A stretch of 22,674 nucleotides of DNA from positions 1 through 22,674 of the forward strand of contig JBEKZL010000104.1 of NCBI GenBank assembly GCA_049509915.1. Direction: 5' to 3'. Of this stretch, positions 1 through 8,508 are shown piece by piece. Numbering within the stretch: position 1 is the stretch's first letter; every line of letters starts with the position of its first letter. Source of the DNA: JBEKYD01 sp049509915. GTDB taxonomy: Bacteria > Acidobacteriota > Terriglobia > Bryobacterales > Bryobacteraceae. A program made the translations under genes and the position numbers. Under the pieces are notes generated by a model, which saw only the letters and a list, made by a program, of their open reading frames with translations, had not been told where the DNA came from and did no database searches.

Positions 1-1926
1 TCTGGATCGGGCGCGGTTGTTGCGGTAGGCAGGTCCGCGGGAGAACACATCCAGGTTGGCGGGACGGCTGCCGGCGCCTCCGGCCGTTACACGAAGCGCA
101 TAGATCCCGTCCGGCAGATCCGGTGGAATCGCGACGTCCACCCGATAGACACCGGCGCGGCCCGGCGCCAGGCCGGCAAAGCGCGTTTCAAGCTGCATGG
201 GGCCGAGCCAAACCTCTACCGGGGAAACCACCGGATCGGGGGCGAAGGGCGCGGCCTGACCCGATTCGACGTTTGTTCGGACCTCTCCCAGACCGGTAAG
301 GTGAAGCGCGAGGAGGTCGCCCGGTCTGGCTGGATTGGCACCGCAAAAAGGGCCGCGAGGGGTGACAATCTGCAACAGGGAGGGCGCTTCGGGCGATACG
401 TTAATGCTGGCGGAAGCGAACCCGGACGGGGTGGAAACCTCCAGCATTACCGGGCCGGACAAATGGTAGGGTATTTGGGCCTCGATCTGAGTGGCGGAAA
501 CCGAGAGCAAGGGTGCGGGCTGACCGGCGACTTTGAGGGTGACTCCGGCGAGGCCGGTGGGAAGCGGGTAACCGGGACTCAGCGCAGTGGCGGGCGCCAG
601 ATCCTGTCCTGAGATCGCGACCAGTGAGCCGGGCGCGATGGGGAAAGTGTAATCGCCCTTGCTGAGCACATGATCGATGGCGAGGCGATTGGCCTCGCCG
701 AGAGTGACCCGATCGATCTGGCCCCCGTCCAGCCCGATGGCGGTGATGGTGAGCGCATGGCCCTCCACATCGACGCGTAAGTAGTTGAAGGCTTCCACCG
801 AAATAGCGGTTTGCAAGGAAGATCCGACCGATTCCAGTGCACCTCCGCCGCCGCCGGTGACCACATAGGTGGTGGACGGGGCGGGAGGGCTGACGACTTG
901 GCCGCCGGCCAGAGGGTAGGTGCGTTCATAACCGTGCTCGTGCCCGGCCAGCAGAAGTTGAACCCCGCGGCTTTCCACGATGGGATTCACGAACTGCCGG
1001 ACGGCCGCGCAAATGGGGTCGCCCAGGTGAAAGCCGGTCGGGTAGGGGGTATGGTGCAGGAAGACGATGCGCCAGTACCGGTCCGTAGCCGCCAGATCCG
1101 CATTCAGCCAGGCGAGCATCGCCGGGGCGCGCGAGGTGGCCAGCAGGTTCGAATCCACCGAGACAAAATGCGCGTCGCCCCAATCGAAGGAGTAATAGCG
1201 GCCCCGATCCGCCCCGGGAACGCCGCACTCCGGTGTGGCCACCCCCGCCAGATACGGCGCCGCGTTGCCGGTATTGTACTCGTGGTTGCCTGGGGTGGAA
1301 AAGAACGGCACGCGCGCCATCAGCGGGGCGTTGATGCCGAAATAGGAGTCTTCGAACTCCTCGAAGGTACCATCCGGGTACGCCAGGTCTCCTACGTGGA
1401 CCACCATCGAGATGTCCGGCTCGGCAGCCATCAATCTGGCCAGGATTTGTTGCTGGCACGACCCCGCTCCGCTGTCGCCAAAGGCCAGAAAAGAAAACCC
1501 GCCCACCCGTGCCGCGCGGTCTTGGAACGGGCTGGCGGCCAAGTACTGCGGAGCGGTTTGAAACTGCAATGGGCCGGCACCCGAAACCAGCACCTGGCCG
1601 TCGACGGCAACGCTATAGCTGTACAATGTTCCGGGCAGCAAGCCGGCAAAATCCGCCTGGAACCGATAAAACGGGCAAGTAAGCCCGGTATCGGCGGGTT
1701 CAAATACCTCAGTGGCAGCCGGCACGGTGAACGAAGTGCTATCGGGGGCGACCGCCACTGCGGTTCCGCAGCCGGCTTGCTTAGCGGTCCAGAGCACGGA
1801 TGCCCGGGTGGCCTGCACGTCCTGGAGATATGGCTGGCGCAGGAGGGTAGCCGCCCGCGCGGAACGGGGCAGGAAAAGAGCGCTGGACGCAGCCTGGAGG
1901 AAGGTGCGCCGGGTAATAATCGTCAT
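1..1926 (-). CDS. Tat-exported purple acid phosphatase-like metallophosphoesterase with TIGR03437 C-terminal domain (3' end outside window)
   Basis: The reading frame is open from an ATG at 1926 to the window edge (642 codons), so the stop codon lies outside. The N-terminus is a twin-arginine signal (RRTFLQAA, then ARA before the probable cleavage site). A fibronectin-III-like segment follows, opening with QPYLQDV as in purple acid phosphatases. The metallophosphoesterase core shows its motifs in order: GDSG at about residue 150, GDLAY near 180, GNHEY near 214, HHTPYP near 291 and GHEHGYER near 328. These supply the dinuclear-metal ligands that hydrolyse phosphomonoesters. From about residue 425 comes a TIGR03437-type domain (IAPGSLVAISGQDLAP, LTGLGEV), common on secreted Solibacter proteins. 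The enzyme probably acts outside the cytoplasm in phosphate scavenging. No good Shine-Dalgarno precedes the ATG; the Tat signal decides the start. The exact substrate cannot be read from sequence. Confidence 0.9.
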   Translation of the reverse strand, partial: MTIITRRTFLQAASSALFLPRSARAATLLRQPYLQDVQATRASVLWTAKQAGCGTAVAVAPDSTSFTVPAATEVFEPADTGLTCPFYRFQADFAGLLPGTLYSYSVAVDGQVLVSGAGPLQFQTAPQYLAASPFQDRAARVGGFSFLAFGDSGAGSCQQQILARLMAAEPDISMVVHVGDLAYPDGTFEEFEDSYFGINAPLMARVPFFSTPGNHEYNTGNAAPYLAGVATPECGVPGADRGRYYSFDWGDAHFVSVDSNLLATSRAPAMLAWLNADLAATDRYWRIVFLHHTPYPTGFHLGDPICAAVRQFVNPIVESRGVQLLLAGHEHGYERTYPLAGGQVVSPPAPSTTYVVTGGGGGALESVGSSLQTAISVEAFNYLRVDVEGHALTITAIGLDGGQIDRVTLGEANRLAIDHVLSKGDYTFPIAPGSLVAISGQDLAPATALSPGYPLPTGLAGVTLKVAGQPAPLLSVSATQIEAQIPYHLSGPVMLEVSTPSGFASASINVSPEAPSLLQIVTPRGPFCGANPARPGDLLALHLTGLGEVRTNVESGQAAPFAPDPVVSPVEVWLGPMQLETRFAGLAPGRAGVYRVDVAIPPDLPDGIYALRVTAGGAGSRPANLDVFSRGPAYRNNRARSR

Positions 1927-2175
1927 TCTGTGTTCAATGGCACAATTGTCGTCTAATTCTTGGAACTAAACAAGGTAGAAGATGCGGGTGGCGGGTGGAA
2001 CATAAGGGGGCGCTGGAGAGCCGCCTGACTAGAACGTACTGCATGAGGCCCCGTAGCTCCGAGGCAATCCACCGGTCGCCAGTCCCGGCATAGCCGGAAC
2101 CAAACCGGAAGTCTCGGGAACGGCGTCGGCGACCGCGCATCGCAGCCAATATTTCGCCAGGAGTGAGCAGAATCG

Positions 2176-2204
2176 GGCGGAGCTTGAGGCTTCAGCGCCC
2201 CGCC
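2176..2204 (-). terminator. stem-loop at the end of the addBA operon
   Basis: Reading the minus strand, GGCGGGGC (2204-2197) can pair with GCTCCGCC (2183-2176), eight pairs including one G-U, around a 13-nt loop. The left arm lies in the last codons of addA. There is no T-run after it, so this is at best a weak or factor-assisted terminator. Confidence 0.25.
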
Positions 2205-5200
2205 GGACAGAGGTCCCGATAGAACGGGCAACGGCGGCAGTGGTCGCCCTCGCGCAGTGGGAACTCCATTTTGTCCTGCGCCTGTTCCATTTCCGCGGCA
2301 ATCCCGGCGGGCGATTCCCAGAGCGGCGGCTCCAGGTCCACGCCCACCACCGTATCCGGCTGCAGGAAGTGCAGCCACGCGCTCGACACCTTGCGTCCGG
2401 CCGCCTGTTCCACGGCCATGGCATAAAGGCGAAGCTGCAAGGCGTAATCTTCAGCGTGGCGATGGGCCTGGTGCGACGTGACGGCATCGGTTTTGTAGTC
2501 CACAATTACGACTTCGCCATTCTCCTCGAACCAGAGATCCACCTGGCCGCGCAGCACCAGGCCGCCCAGTGCCATCAGGAAACCGAATTCGCGCTCGACG
2601 CGAACAGCCTTTGCCAGACGGCGGCCTAGCGGCCCGCGGCGGAAAACATCGGCCAGCCGCAGAGCTTCGGGGTCCGGGTTCGGCACATCGAGGCAGGCCA
2701 GGAGCCGGTGCACGGCGGTGCCCAACTCAGCGGCATCCATCTCGACGGTTGCGGGCTCGGCGCACTCGGCCGCGCCGGCTTTTACCCGGCCGGCAAAACC
2801 CAGGTAGCGGCCCAGCAGGTAGCGGCGAGGGCAGCGGGCGAATTCCGCCAGATCGGTAACGGCGGCGGCGGAGTCCTGCTGGGCGGTGACCACGGGCGGT
2901 GCCAGCCACTCCGTTTGTTCAGACGGCACGGCGTCAGCGGCGATCTGCTGCGCGAGTCGCAGTTCGGGGGCCCGGTCGGCAGTGACCAGGCGCAGCTTCC
3001 AGCGACTGCCATCGGGCCCCGTGCGCTCGAGGATTTCATCGCGGCCGGGAGCGAGATCGGCCTGCAGCTTGCCGGCGACCAGTTCGGCCCAGGAGCTTCG
3101 CCTCGCGCCGCTGGCGAAGCTCATGACGAGCAACTCTTCAGCGCGGGTCATGGCCACGTAGAGCAGCCGGGCGCTCTCTTCGCTTTCGCGGCGGGTCAGT
3201 TCGTGGCCAATGGCGGTGTGAAACAGATCGCCGTGATCTTCGGCGGTGACCGGATTACGCCAGCGCGCGCCCAGGCCGATGGTTGGGGAAAATGCCACCA
3301 CCGGCGCGCTGTTCCTGACTCCTTTGTGTAAGGCGGCGATGAACACGACCGGAAACTCCAGCCCCTTGGCCGAGTGAATCGTCATCAGCTTGACGGCAGC
3401 CGAGGAATCGTCGGGAGGAGCGTCGGGTTCCCGAGGATCGGCCAGACGGAGCCGCGCCAGCTCGTCCACGAACTCGTCCAGCGTCCCACGCCCGGAAGCG
3501 GCACGAGCCATGGCGAGGAACTTATCGATGTTGGCGCCGGCGCGTTCTCCGGCCGGGTAGCCGGCGTCGTCCATGGCGGCCACCAGCAGCCGGTCGAATG
3601 ACACCGCTTCGCGGCGCCGGCGCCATTGGGCCAGGTTGCGGCGAAAGCGGTCGAGGGAGGCAAAATCATCTGGCGAGAAACCGATGGTATGGGCCTGCGT
3701 TAGCGTAGCCAGCGCTGCGGCGAGGTTGGGGGTTTGGCGGGCATGTTCGGCGGCTTGGCCGGAAGGCCGCGTGTGGACGATGGGGTCAGACGCACCGGTT
3801 TCGCTCCCCAACAGGCGTAGCGCCAGCAAGCCCTCGTCGGAGACGCCCACCAGCGGAGAGCGCAGCACGGCGGCCAGGGCGACTTCGTCGCGGGGATTGG
3901 CGACCACGCGCAGCAGGTTCGAGAGATCGGCGACTTCGCCGGCCTCGTAAAAACCCCGGCCGCGATTGACTACGTATGGAACGGCCGCTTCGTCGAGTGC
4001 GTCGGCGAGCGTGCCCAACACCTCGGTATTCCGAACCAGCACGGCCACATCCTCAAAGCGGAAGCCCTCATCGGAAACCAGGTCGACGATCCGCCGCGCG
4101 ATCCAGCGCGCTTCGGTGAGCTGGGCCGCGTCGGTATCCGGGGCGGTGAAGGCGGCGGCCTCGACCGATACGTCGCGGGGACCTCTGAAGGCTCGCCGTG
4201 CGTCGAAGCTGCGCGGCTCGATGCCCTGGGCACCGTCGGCCACGGTTTCGACGGCGTGCAGGATATCGGCGCGGCTGCGAAAGTTTTCCGCCAGTTCGAC
4301 GACGCGTTCGCCGCGGCCGGCCACTTGCTGGCGATAGCGGCGAAAGACCTCCGGCTCGGCATGGCGGAAGCCGAAGATAGCCTGGTTGATGTCGCCCACG
4401 GCGTAGAAGCACCCGGGCGACCGCACCAGTTCCAGCAGGCGGGCCTGTTGCCCGTTGGTGTCCTGGAACTCGTCCATCAGGATATGGTCGAACTGGGCCT
4501 GCACTCGGCGGCGCGTTTCCGGATGCCGCCCGAGCAGGCGTACGCCGGCTTCCTCCAGGTCGGCAAAATCCAGCAGGCCTGCCTCCGTCTTGCGGTCGCG
4601 ATAGATGCGATCGAAGCGCCGTAAGATTTCAAACAGGGTGCCGCGTTCGGGAGCGTGGTAGGCGGTGAGCAGCGGGCGCTCCGCTTTCTCGCCGACCAAT
4701 TCCTTCAATTCGATCAGCTTGGGGCGGAGAGGATGGTTCCTCTTGCCGCGGCGCATATCGACGGCGAAAGCCTGGACGGCGGCGAGTTTTTCGCGCGGCG
4801 TGCGGGCGATGAGCAATCGTTCGGTAGCCTCGCGAGCGGCCTCCAGTTGTTGGCGAATCGCCGGATCGGAGTGGTCGGGCCGGGCAGCGCGGAGCTCGGC
4901 CGCGAGGACGGCGATACGGGCCAAGGTATCGTCGGCGGGAGCCGGCAGGGCAGCCACGGCCTCGATTCCCAGACCCGCGCCGCGCATGGCGTCGTAGGCG
5001 GCCAGCACGGCTTCCTCGAACTCGAACGAAGCCAGCGCGCGGATCAGGGCGCGGACCTCGGCGGGCCTGGCAGCGAACAGTTCGTCCATGGCTTCGGCCA
5101 TGGCTTCATACTGCAGCCGGACGGCGTCCGCCTGGTCGGCGATGGCGAATTCGGGATCGACCGCGGCGGCCACCGCGTTTTCCCGCAACAAACGGGCGCA

Positions 5201-5488
5201 GAAACCATGCACCGTGGATACCCAGGCGCGTTCCAGGGCGCCGCGCATCCCGGTCTGTTCCGAGAACTGTCCGGCGAGTTTCTTGCGCATGTTGGCGGCG
5301 GCTTTTTCGGTGAAGGTGATGGCGAGAATGCGCAGCGGGTCGGCGCCGGCCTCCACCAGACGGCGAAAGTATTCCACCAGCACGGTGGTTTTGCCGGAAC
5401 CGGGTCCGGCCACAATGCAGGTATCCTGGCGGCGCTCGGACACTTCGAAGGCGCGGGCCTGCGCGGGGGTGAACTCGACCGGGTTCAT
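2192..5488 (-). CDS. addA: AddA-like UvrD-family helicase with C-terminal cysteine-framed RecB-like nuclease
   Basis: This 1098-aa protein is the motor subunit of an AddAB-type double-strand-break resection enzyme, which unwinds and degrades DNA ends to load RecA. Superfamily 1A helicase motifs are all visible: Walker A GPGSGKT (28-34), motif Ia TFTEKAA (58-64), Walker B MDEFQDTN (338-345), motif III GDINQAIFGFR (365-375), TIHSAKGLEFPVVF (703-716) and VAMTRAEELL (778-787). The C-terminus carries a PD-(D/E)XK nuclease: H926, D984 in GQVDLW, D997 and K999 in VDYKTD, Q1018. Four cysteines (C886, C1084, C1087, C1094) frame that domain, as in Fe-S nucleases; this is unlike Bacillus subtilis AddA, where the cluster sits in AddB. 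The start is the ATG at 5488, overlapping the addB stop as ATGA; a longer frame to 5560 adds no family sequence. A standalone UvrD-like exonuclease is the alternative. Confidence 0.9.
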   Translation of the reverse strand: MNPVEFTPAQARAFEVSERRQDTCIVAGPGSGKTTVLVEYFRRLVEAGADPLRILAITFTEKAAANMRKKLAGQFSEQTGMRGALERAWVSTVHGFCARLLRENAVAAAVDPEFAIADQADAVRLQYEAMAEAMDELFAARPAEVRALIRALASFEFEEAVLAAYDAMRGAGLGIEAVAALPAPADDTLARIAVLAAELRAARPDHSDPAIRQQLEAAREATERLLIARTPREKLAAVQAFAVDMRRGKRNHPLRPKLIELKELVGEKAERPLLTAYHAPERGTLFEILRRFDRIYRDRKTEAGLLDFADLEEAGVRLLGRHPETRRRVQAQFDHILMDEFQDTNGQQARLLELVRSPGCFYAVGDINQAIFGFRHAEPEVFRRYRQQVAGRGERVVELAENFRSRADILHAVETVADGAQGIEPRSFDARRAFRGPRDVSVEAAAFTAPDTDAAQLTEARWIARRIVDLVSDEGFRFEDVAVLVRNTEVLGTLADALDEAAVPYVVNRGRGFYEAGEVADLSNLLRVVANPRDEVALAAVLRSPLVGVSDEGLLALRLLGSETGASDPIVHTRPSGQAAEHARQTPNLAAALATLTQAHTIGFSPDDFASLDRFRRNLAQWRRRREAVSFDRLLVAAMDDAGYPAGERAGANIDKFLAMARAASGRGTLDEFVDELARLRLADPREPDAPPDDSSAAVKLMTIHSAKGLEFPVVFIAALHKGVRNSAPVVAFSPTIGLGARWRNPVTAEDHGDLFHTAIGHELTRRESEESARLLYVAMTRAEELLVMSFASGARRSSWAELVAGKLQADLAPGRDEILERTGPDGSRWKLRLVTADRAPELRLAQQIAADAVPSEQTEWLAPPVVTAQQDSAAAVTDLAEFARCPRRYLLGRYLGFAGRVKAGAAECAEPATVEMDAAELGTAVHRLLACLDVPNPDPEALRLADVFRRGPLGRRLAKAVRVEREFGFLMALGGLVLRGQVDLWFEENGEVVIVDYKTDAVTSHQAHRHAEDYALQLRLYAMAVEQAAGRKVSSAWLHFLQPDTVVGVDLEPPLWESPAGIAAEMEQAQDKMEFPLREGDHCRRCPFYRDLCPAGR

Positions 5489-8196
5489 TCGGCGGCACCC
5501 TCCACGGCCGCATGAGTGGCGCGGAAGCGGCAGGCATCGCGATAGTCGCACTGCCGGCACTTGGCCGGATCGGCGGGATCGGGCGCGACGCGGCCGGAGC
5601 GAATTTCCTCGACTACGCGGGAGGTCTTACGGCGGGCCGCGGCCAGCCAATCGGCGGGTATCGGCAGGCTATCGAGAAAACCGTTGTCGCTCCAGCCGGC
5701 ATATTTGACTTCCTTTTTCAAGCCGAGGTAGAAGACGCCGGCTACGCGAAGCCCGAATCGTTCGCCGGCGGCCATGGCGTAGAGCGGCGCCTGCAGCAGG
5801 TTTTCGTCGGTCAATTTGCCGCGCGTGGTGGCGGGGTTGCTGTACTTGTAGTCGATCACGTAGGCGCGGCCGTCCGGAGCGGTATCGAGACGATCGATCT
5901 TACCGCGCAGAAGGAGGGTTTCATCGAAGGGAAACTCGAAGAATTCCTCTTGCCGCGAGCTGAAGTCTTGGCGCGGCCAGCGGCTGTCGGAGGCGAACTT
6001 CTCCAGGTCGTCGCGAATCTGGTTGCGCAGCCGCTCGGTGTGGTAGAGAAGCGGCACGTTGTTTTCTTCCAGCGCGGCGGCAAATTCCTCCTCGAACAAC
6101 GCGGCGATTTTCCCTCCCTCGGAGTAAAGGCGCTTCAAAGTGTTGTGAACGATGTTGCCTTGGGTGAGGAAGTCGAGGCGATTCTGGGGCGCTTCGGGGC
6201 GCTCCCGCAGACGGAGGGTCTGGCGCGCAAAATATTTGAACGGACAGGTGAGATAGGTTTCGAGGGCTGTGGGAGAGAGCCTGGCTGTGCGTTCGGCGAG
6301 GGCAGCGAGCAAGCGCGGCGCCGCGATGGATTTGAGGGAAGGTGGGGGCGCCGCGCGCGGCGGACGGGGGCGAACAGGGCGAGCGGTTTGTTCGGGCAGC
6401 GGCAGGCCGTCCAGGAACAGGGAGGGTAGATGGCGCTCGCCGCGGTCGTCAAGCTCGGGATAGGTCAAGGTGGCGAGCACGGTAGCGCGGCTGATGGCGG
6501 CGTCGAATAGCGCCCGTTCTTCGCGCTCGAATTCCTCGCCGCTACGCACCGCGATTCCGGCCGCGCCAAGCCGCCGCCGGGCGCTATCCGGAAAGAACGG
6601 ATCGGGGCGGTTCAGGCTGGGAAACTGCTTCTCCACCAACCCGCACACGAACGCTACCGGCAGCGTCCACTCCCGCGCTTCGGAAGCCGACAGCACATGG
6701 ACCACGTTGCGGCGCCCATCGGGAAGGCGCAGCGGCTTGCGGGCCATTACGGTTTCGAATGCGGTCTGAAATTCGGCGAGCTCCATTTCGCGCCCGGGCG
6801 AATCGGCTAAAGCGGACAAGGCGGCGGCGGTTTCGTGCGCGGTCTCCCCGAACAGACGCATGGCAGTGGCCTGGGCGCGGGATTCAAGTGCCGACTGCGG
6901 GTCGAGCGGCTCCTCGACGAGAGGCCGGACCAGGCTGGTCAACTCGGCGAAACGCACCGCCCAATCCCCCGGCGACAAAGTGTACGACTGCCATTCCTCC
7001 AGCGCCCGCATGCGCTCCAGGAGCGGGATCAGGCGCTCGGCTCCACATTCGCGCGCCAGTTCCCTAAGTCGGGCCAGGCCCGAGCCAGGCATTGTCTCGC
7101 GCACGGCGAAGTCCCAGCGGTCGGCCGCATTCGAGTCCGCGAAGCGCGGCGCCAGACGCACCGCGGCGAGGGTTCGCTGCCAATCCCAGCCGCTGCCGAG
7201 GGCGTGCAGGGCGCCCAGGAGGAAGCGGGAAACCGGATGCTCGCCGAGCCGCCGATCGAAGTAAAACCGGGCCGGAATGCCGAAACGATCGAGCGTGGTG
7301 CGTAGCCGAGCGACGTAGTTCTCAGGGGAATGCACGATTATGGCAATTTCGCGGAACGGCCTTCCGGCGGCCGAAAGCTCGATAATGCGGCGGGCGATTT
7401 CCTCGGCTTCTCGCTCGACGGTCGCGGCGCGGACCAGCAAGCGAGCGGGAGGGGGCCGGCGGGCGGGCAACCGCTCTTCGTGGAAACCCATTTTGCCGAG
7501 TCGCGCGCGCAATCCGTCGCCGGCCTCGGCTTGGGCAAGGGTGATGGAGACGTCGGCATGCAGCGCCAAGGCGGAAACGAGGCGCAATTCCGGTTCGGGG
7601 AGAGCATGAAAACCGTGCAGCCAGATCGTTTCCACGCCGGGCAATCCGTGGGCGCAAATGGCTTCGGCGGCGCGCTCCAAACGGCGCGACCGCAACCCCA
7701 TGCCAGAGCGTTCGAGGAGACGCTCGATTTCCCCGTAGAGTTGGGTGAAGGCCTCGGCGAGAGGAACGTCGCCGGCCGCTTGGGTGCGCGCCAACGCTTG
7801 CCGCAGGCGCGCGGCATCGCAGCCGGCGGAGGCGAATTCGGCTACGGTGCGTGCCAACTGCGAATGAAAACCCGCCATGCCGGCGACCCCGGCGAATTCG
7901 GGCCGGTTAACCCTCCGAATAGCGCCGGCGGCGATCAACGCCAGCACGGGATCGGTCACCTCCGTAAGGCCGGAGCAGCAAGTATCGACGAACGCACGCA
8001 AAGTTTGGATTGTAGTAGGGCGAAGCACCAAGCCTTCGCGCGCCAACAGATTTTCGAGGTGAGTGGCCAGCGTTGCGCTGGGGGCGAGCAAGCGCATGCC
8101 CTTTTCTTTGCGGCGCAGCGCCGCACGCAGGCTGTCCAGCGCAAGGGCGGTTTTGCCGGAGCCAACCGGACCAATCAGAAGACGCAATTGGGCCAT
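5485..8196 (-). CDS. addB: AddB-like subunit with N-terminal Walker A and C-terminal Fe-S RecB-like nuclease
   Basis: This 903-aa protein matches the AddB/RexB plan. It has an N-terminal P-loop GPVGSGKT (9-16), a long divergent helicase-like body without a clear DExx box, and a C-terminal RecB-family nuclease. Nuclease residues visible are D768 in GKIDRLD, D782 and K784 in VIDYKYS, and Q802 in LLQAPLYA. Cysteines at 651 (TCPFKYF), 880, 883 and 889 (CRQCDYRDAC) reproduce the one-plus-three pattern that holds a 4Fe-4S cluster in B. subtilis AddB. It should pair with the downstream helicase to process DNA breaks and recognise Chi-like sites. At 903 residues it is shorter than B. subtilis AddB (about 1160). 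The TGA overlaps the next gene's ATG, implying translational coupling and one mRNA. The start at 8196 places the P-loop at the usual distance from the N-terminus. Confidence 0.88.
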   Translation of the reverse strand: MAQLRLLIGPVGSGKTALALDSLRAALRRKEKGMRLLAPSATLATHLENLLAREGLVLRPTTIQTLRAFVDTCCSGLTEVTDPVLALIAAGAIRRVNRPEFAGVAGMAGFHSQLARTVAEFASAGCDAARLRQALARTQAAGDVPLAEAFTQLYGEIERLLERSGMGLRSRRLERAAEAICAHGLPGVETIWLHGFHALPEPELRLVSALALHADVSITLAQAEAGDGLRARLGKMGFHEERLPARRPPPARLLVRAATVEREAEEIARRIIELSAAGRPFREIAIIVHSPENYVARLRTTLDRFGIPARFYFDRRLGEHPVSRFLLGALHALGSGWDWQRTLAAVRLAPRFADSNAADRWDFAVRETMPGSGLARLRELARECGAERLIPLLERMRALEEWQSYTLSPGDWAVRFAELTSLVRPLVEEPLDPQSALESRAQATAMRLFGETAHETAAALSALADSPGREMELAEFQTAFETVMARKPLRLPDGRRNVVHVLSASEAREWTLPVAFVCGLVEKQFPSLNRPDPFFPDSARRRLGAAGIAVRSGEEFEREERALFDAAISRATVLATLTYPELDDRGERHLPSLFLDGLPLPEQTARPVRPRPPRAAPPPSLKSIAAPRLLAALAERTARLSPTALETYLTCPFKYFARQTLRLRERPEAPQNRLDFLTQGNIVHNTLKRLYSEGGKIAALFEEEFAAALEENNVPLLYHTERLRNQIRDDLEKFASDSRWPRQDFSSRQEEFFEFPFDETLLLRGKIDRLDTAPDGRAYVIDYKYSNPATTRGKLTDENLLQAPLYAMAAGERFGLRVAGVFYLGLKKEVKYAGWSDNGFLDSLPIPADWLAAARRKTSRVVEEIRSGRVAPDPADPAKCRQCDYRDACRFRATHAAVEGAAE

Positions 8197-8204
8197 CGGC
8201 TTTC

Positions 8205-8210
8205 AGTGTA
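8205..8210 (-). promoter_or_regulatory. possible -10 box for addB
   Basis: On the minus strand TACACT lies 8 nt before the addB ATG. No matching -35 was found at 16-18 bp. If this box is used, the transcript would be leaderless or nearly so. Confidence 0.22.
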
Positions 8211-8309
8211 TCGCAGGCGAATAAAATACGAAAGAAGCTGGCGATCGGGCTTGAACCTGGATTTGTAACAACGATGTCCGCCGCCCCCGTCTCGGTAAAC
8301 GTAGCCACA

Positions 8310-8338
8310 TTCGCAATTGTGGTTGCTTGTGCTACACT
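8310..8338 (+). promoter_or_regulatory. candidate extended -10 promoter for the M28 peptidase gene
   Basis: TTCGCA (8310-8315, four of six matches to TTGACA) is 17 bp from TACACT (8333-8338, four of six to TATAAT). TGC immediately precedes the -10, giving an extended -10 element. Transcription from here would leave a leader of about 165 nt before the chosen ATG at 8509. Confidence 0.35.
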
Positions 8339-8508
8339 AAACAACAGCAGGCCTACAAGCGAGGGCGGGGTTATTTAAATGATCTAGAATCAGCGCTCGT
8401 TCTTAGCAGCCGAGCTTGATGGCGGGGTTGTTAGAAAGAGACGAGGGAAAACACCTCAGACATTGCGCGTTTTTCCGTGACTACGGGCACTATGGTACCG
8501 TGAGCGTG

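Larger units (their letters stand above)
8197..8508. other. divergent intergenic region between addB and the M28 peptidase gene
   Basis: This 312-bp stretch separates divergently transcribed genes and shows no convincing ORF on either strand. It holds two TACACT hexamers facing opposite ways, one just before addB and one about 170 bp before the peptidase ATG. An A+T-richer segment near 8370-8392 includes ATTTAAAT. No tRNA, sRNA or riboswitch fold was recognised. Confidence 0.5.

Noticed and set aside
811..1956. 381-codon plus-strand ORF
   Set aside because: It is antisense to the metallophosphoesterase, whose frame shows every family motif. The product is low-complexity and resembles nothing, as expected for a shadow frame in high-G+C DNA.
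1927..2191. possible tRNA or small RNA in the gap
   Set aside because: No acceptor stem pairing or T-loop motif could be made; only the hairpin at the addA end stands out.
1934..2378. small minus-strand ORFs between the phosphoesterase and addA
   Set aside because: They overlap the addA end in other frames, with Arg/Pro-rich products and no ribosome sites. I see no gene in the 265-bp gap.
4655..5515. 286-codon plus-strand ORF
   Set aside because: Antisense to the addA coding region with helicase motifs; no ribosome site or recognisable domain.
5512..6429. 305-codon plus-strand ORF
   Set aside because: Antisense to the nuclease domain of addB; shadow frame.
7330..8268. 312-codon plus-strand ORF
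   Set aside because: Antisense to the N-terminal part of addB, including its P-loop; shadow frame.
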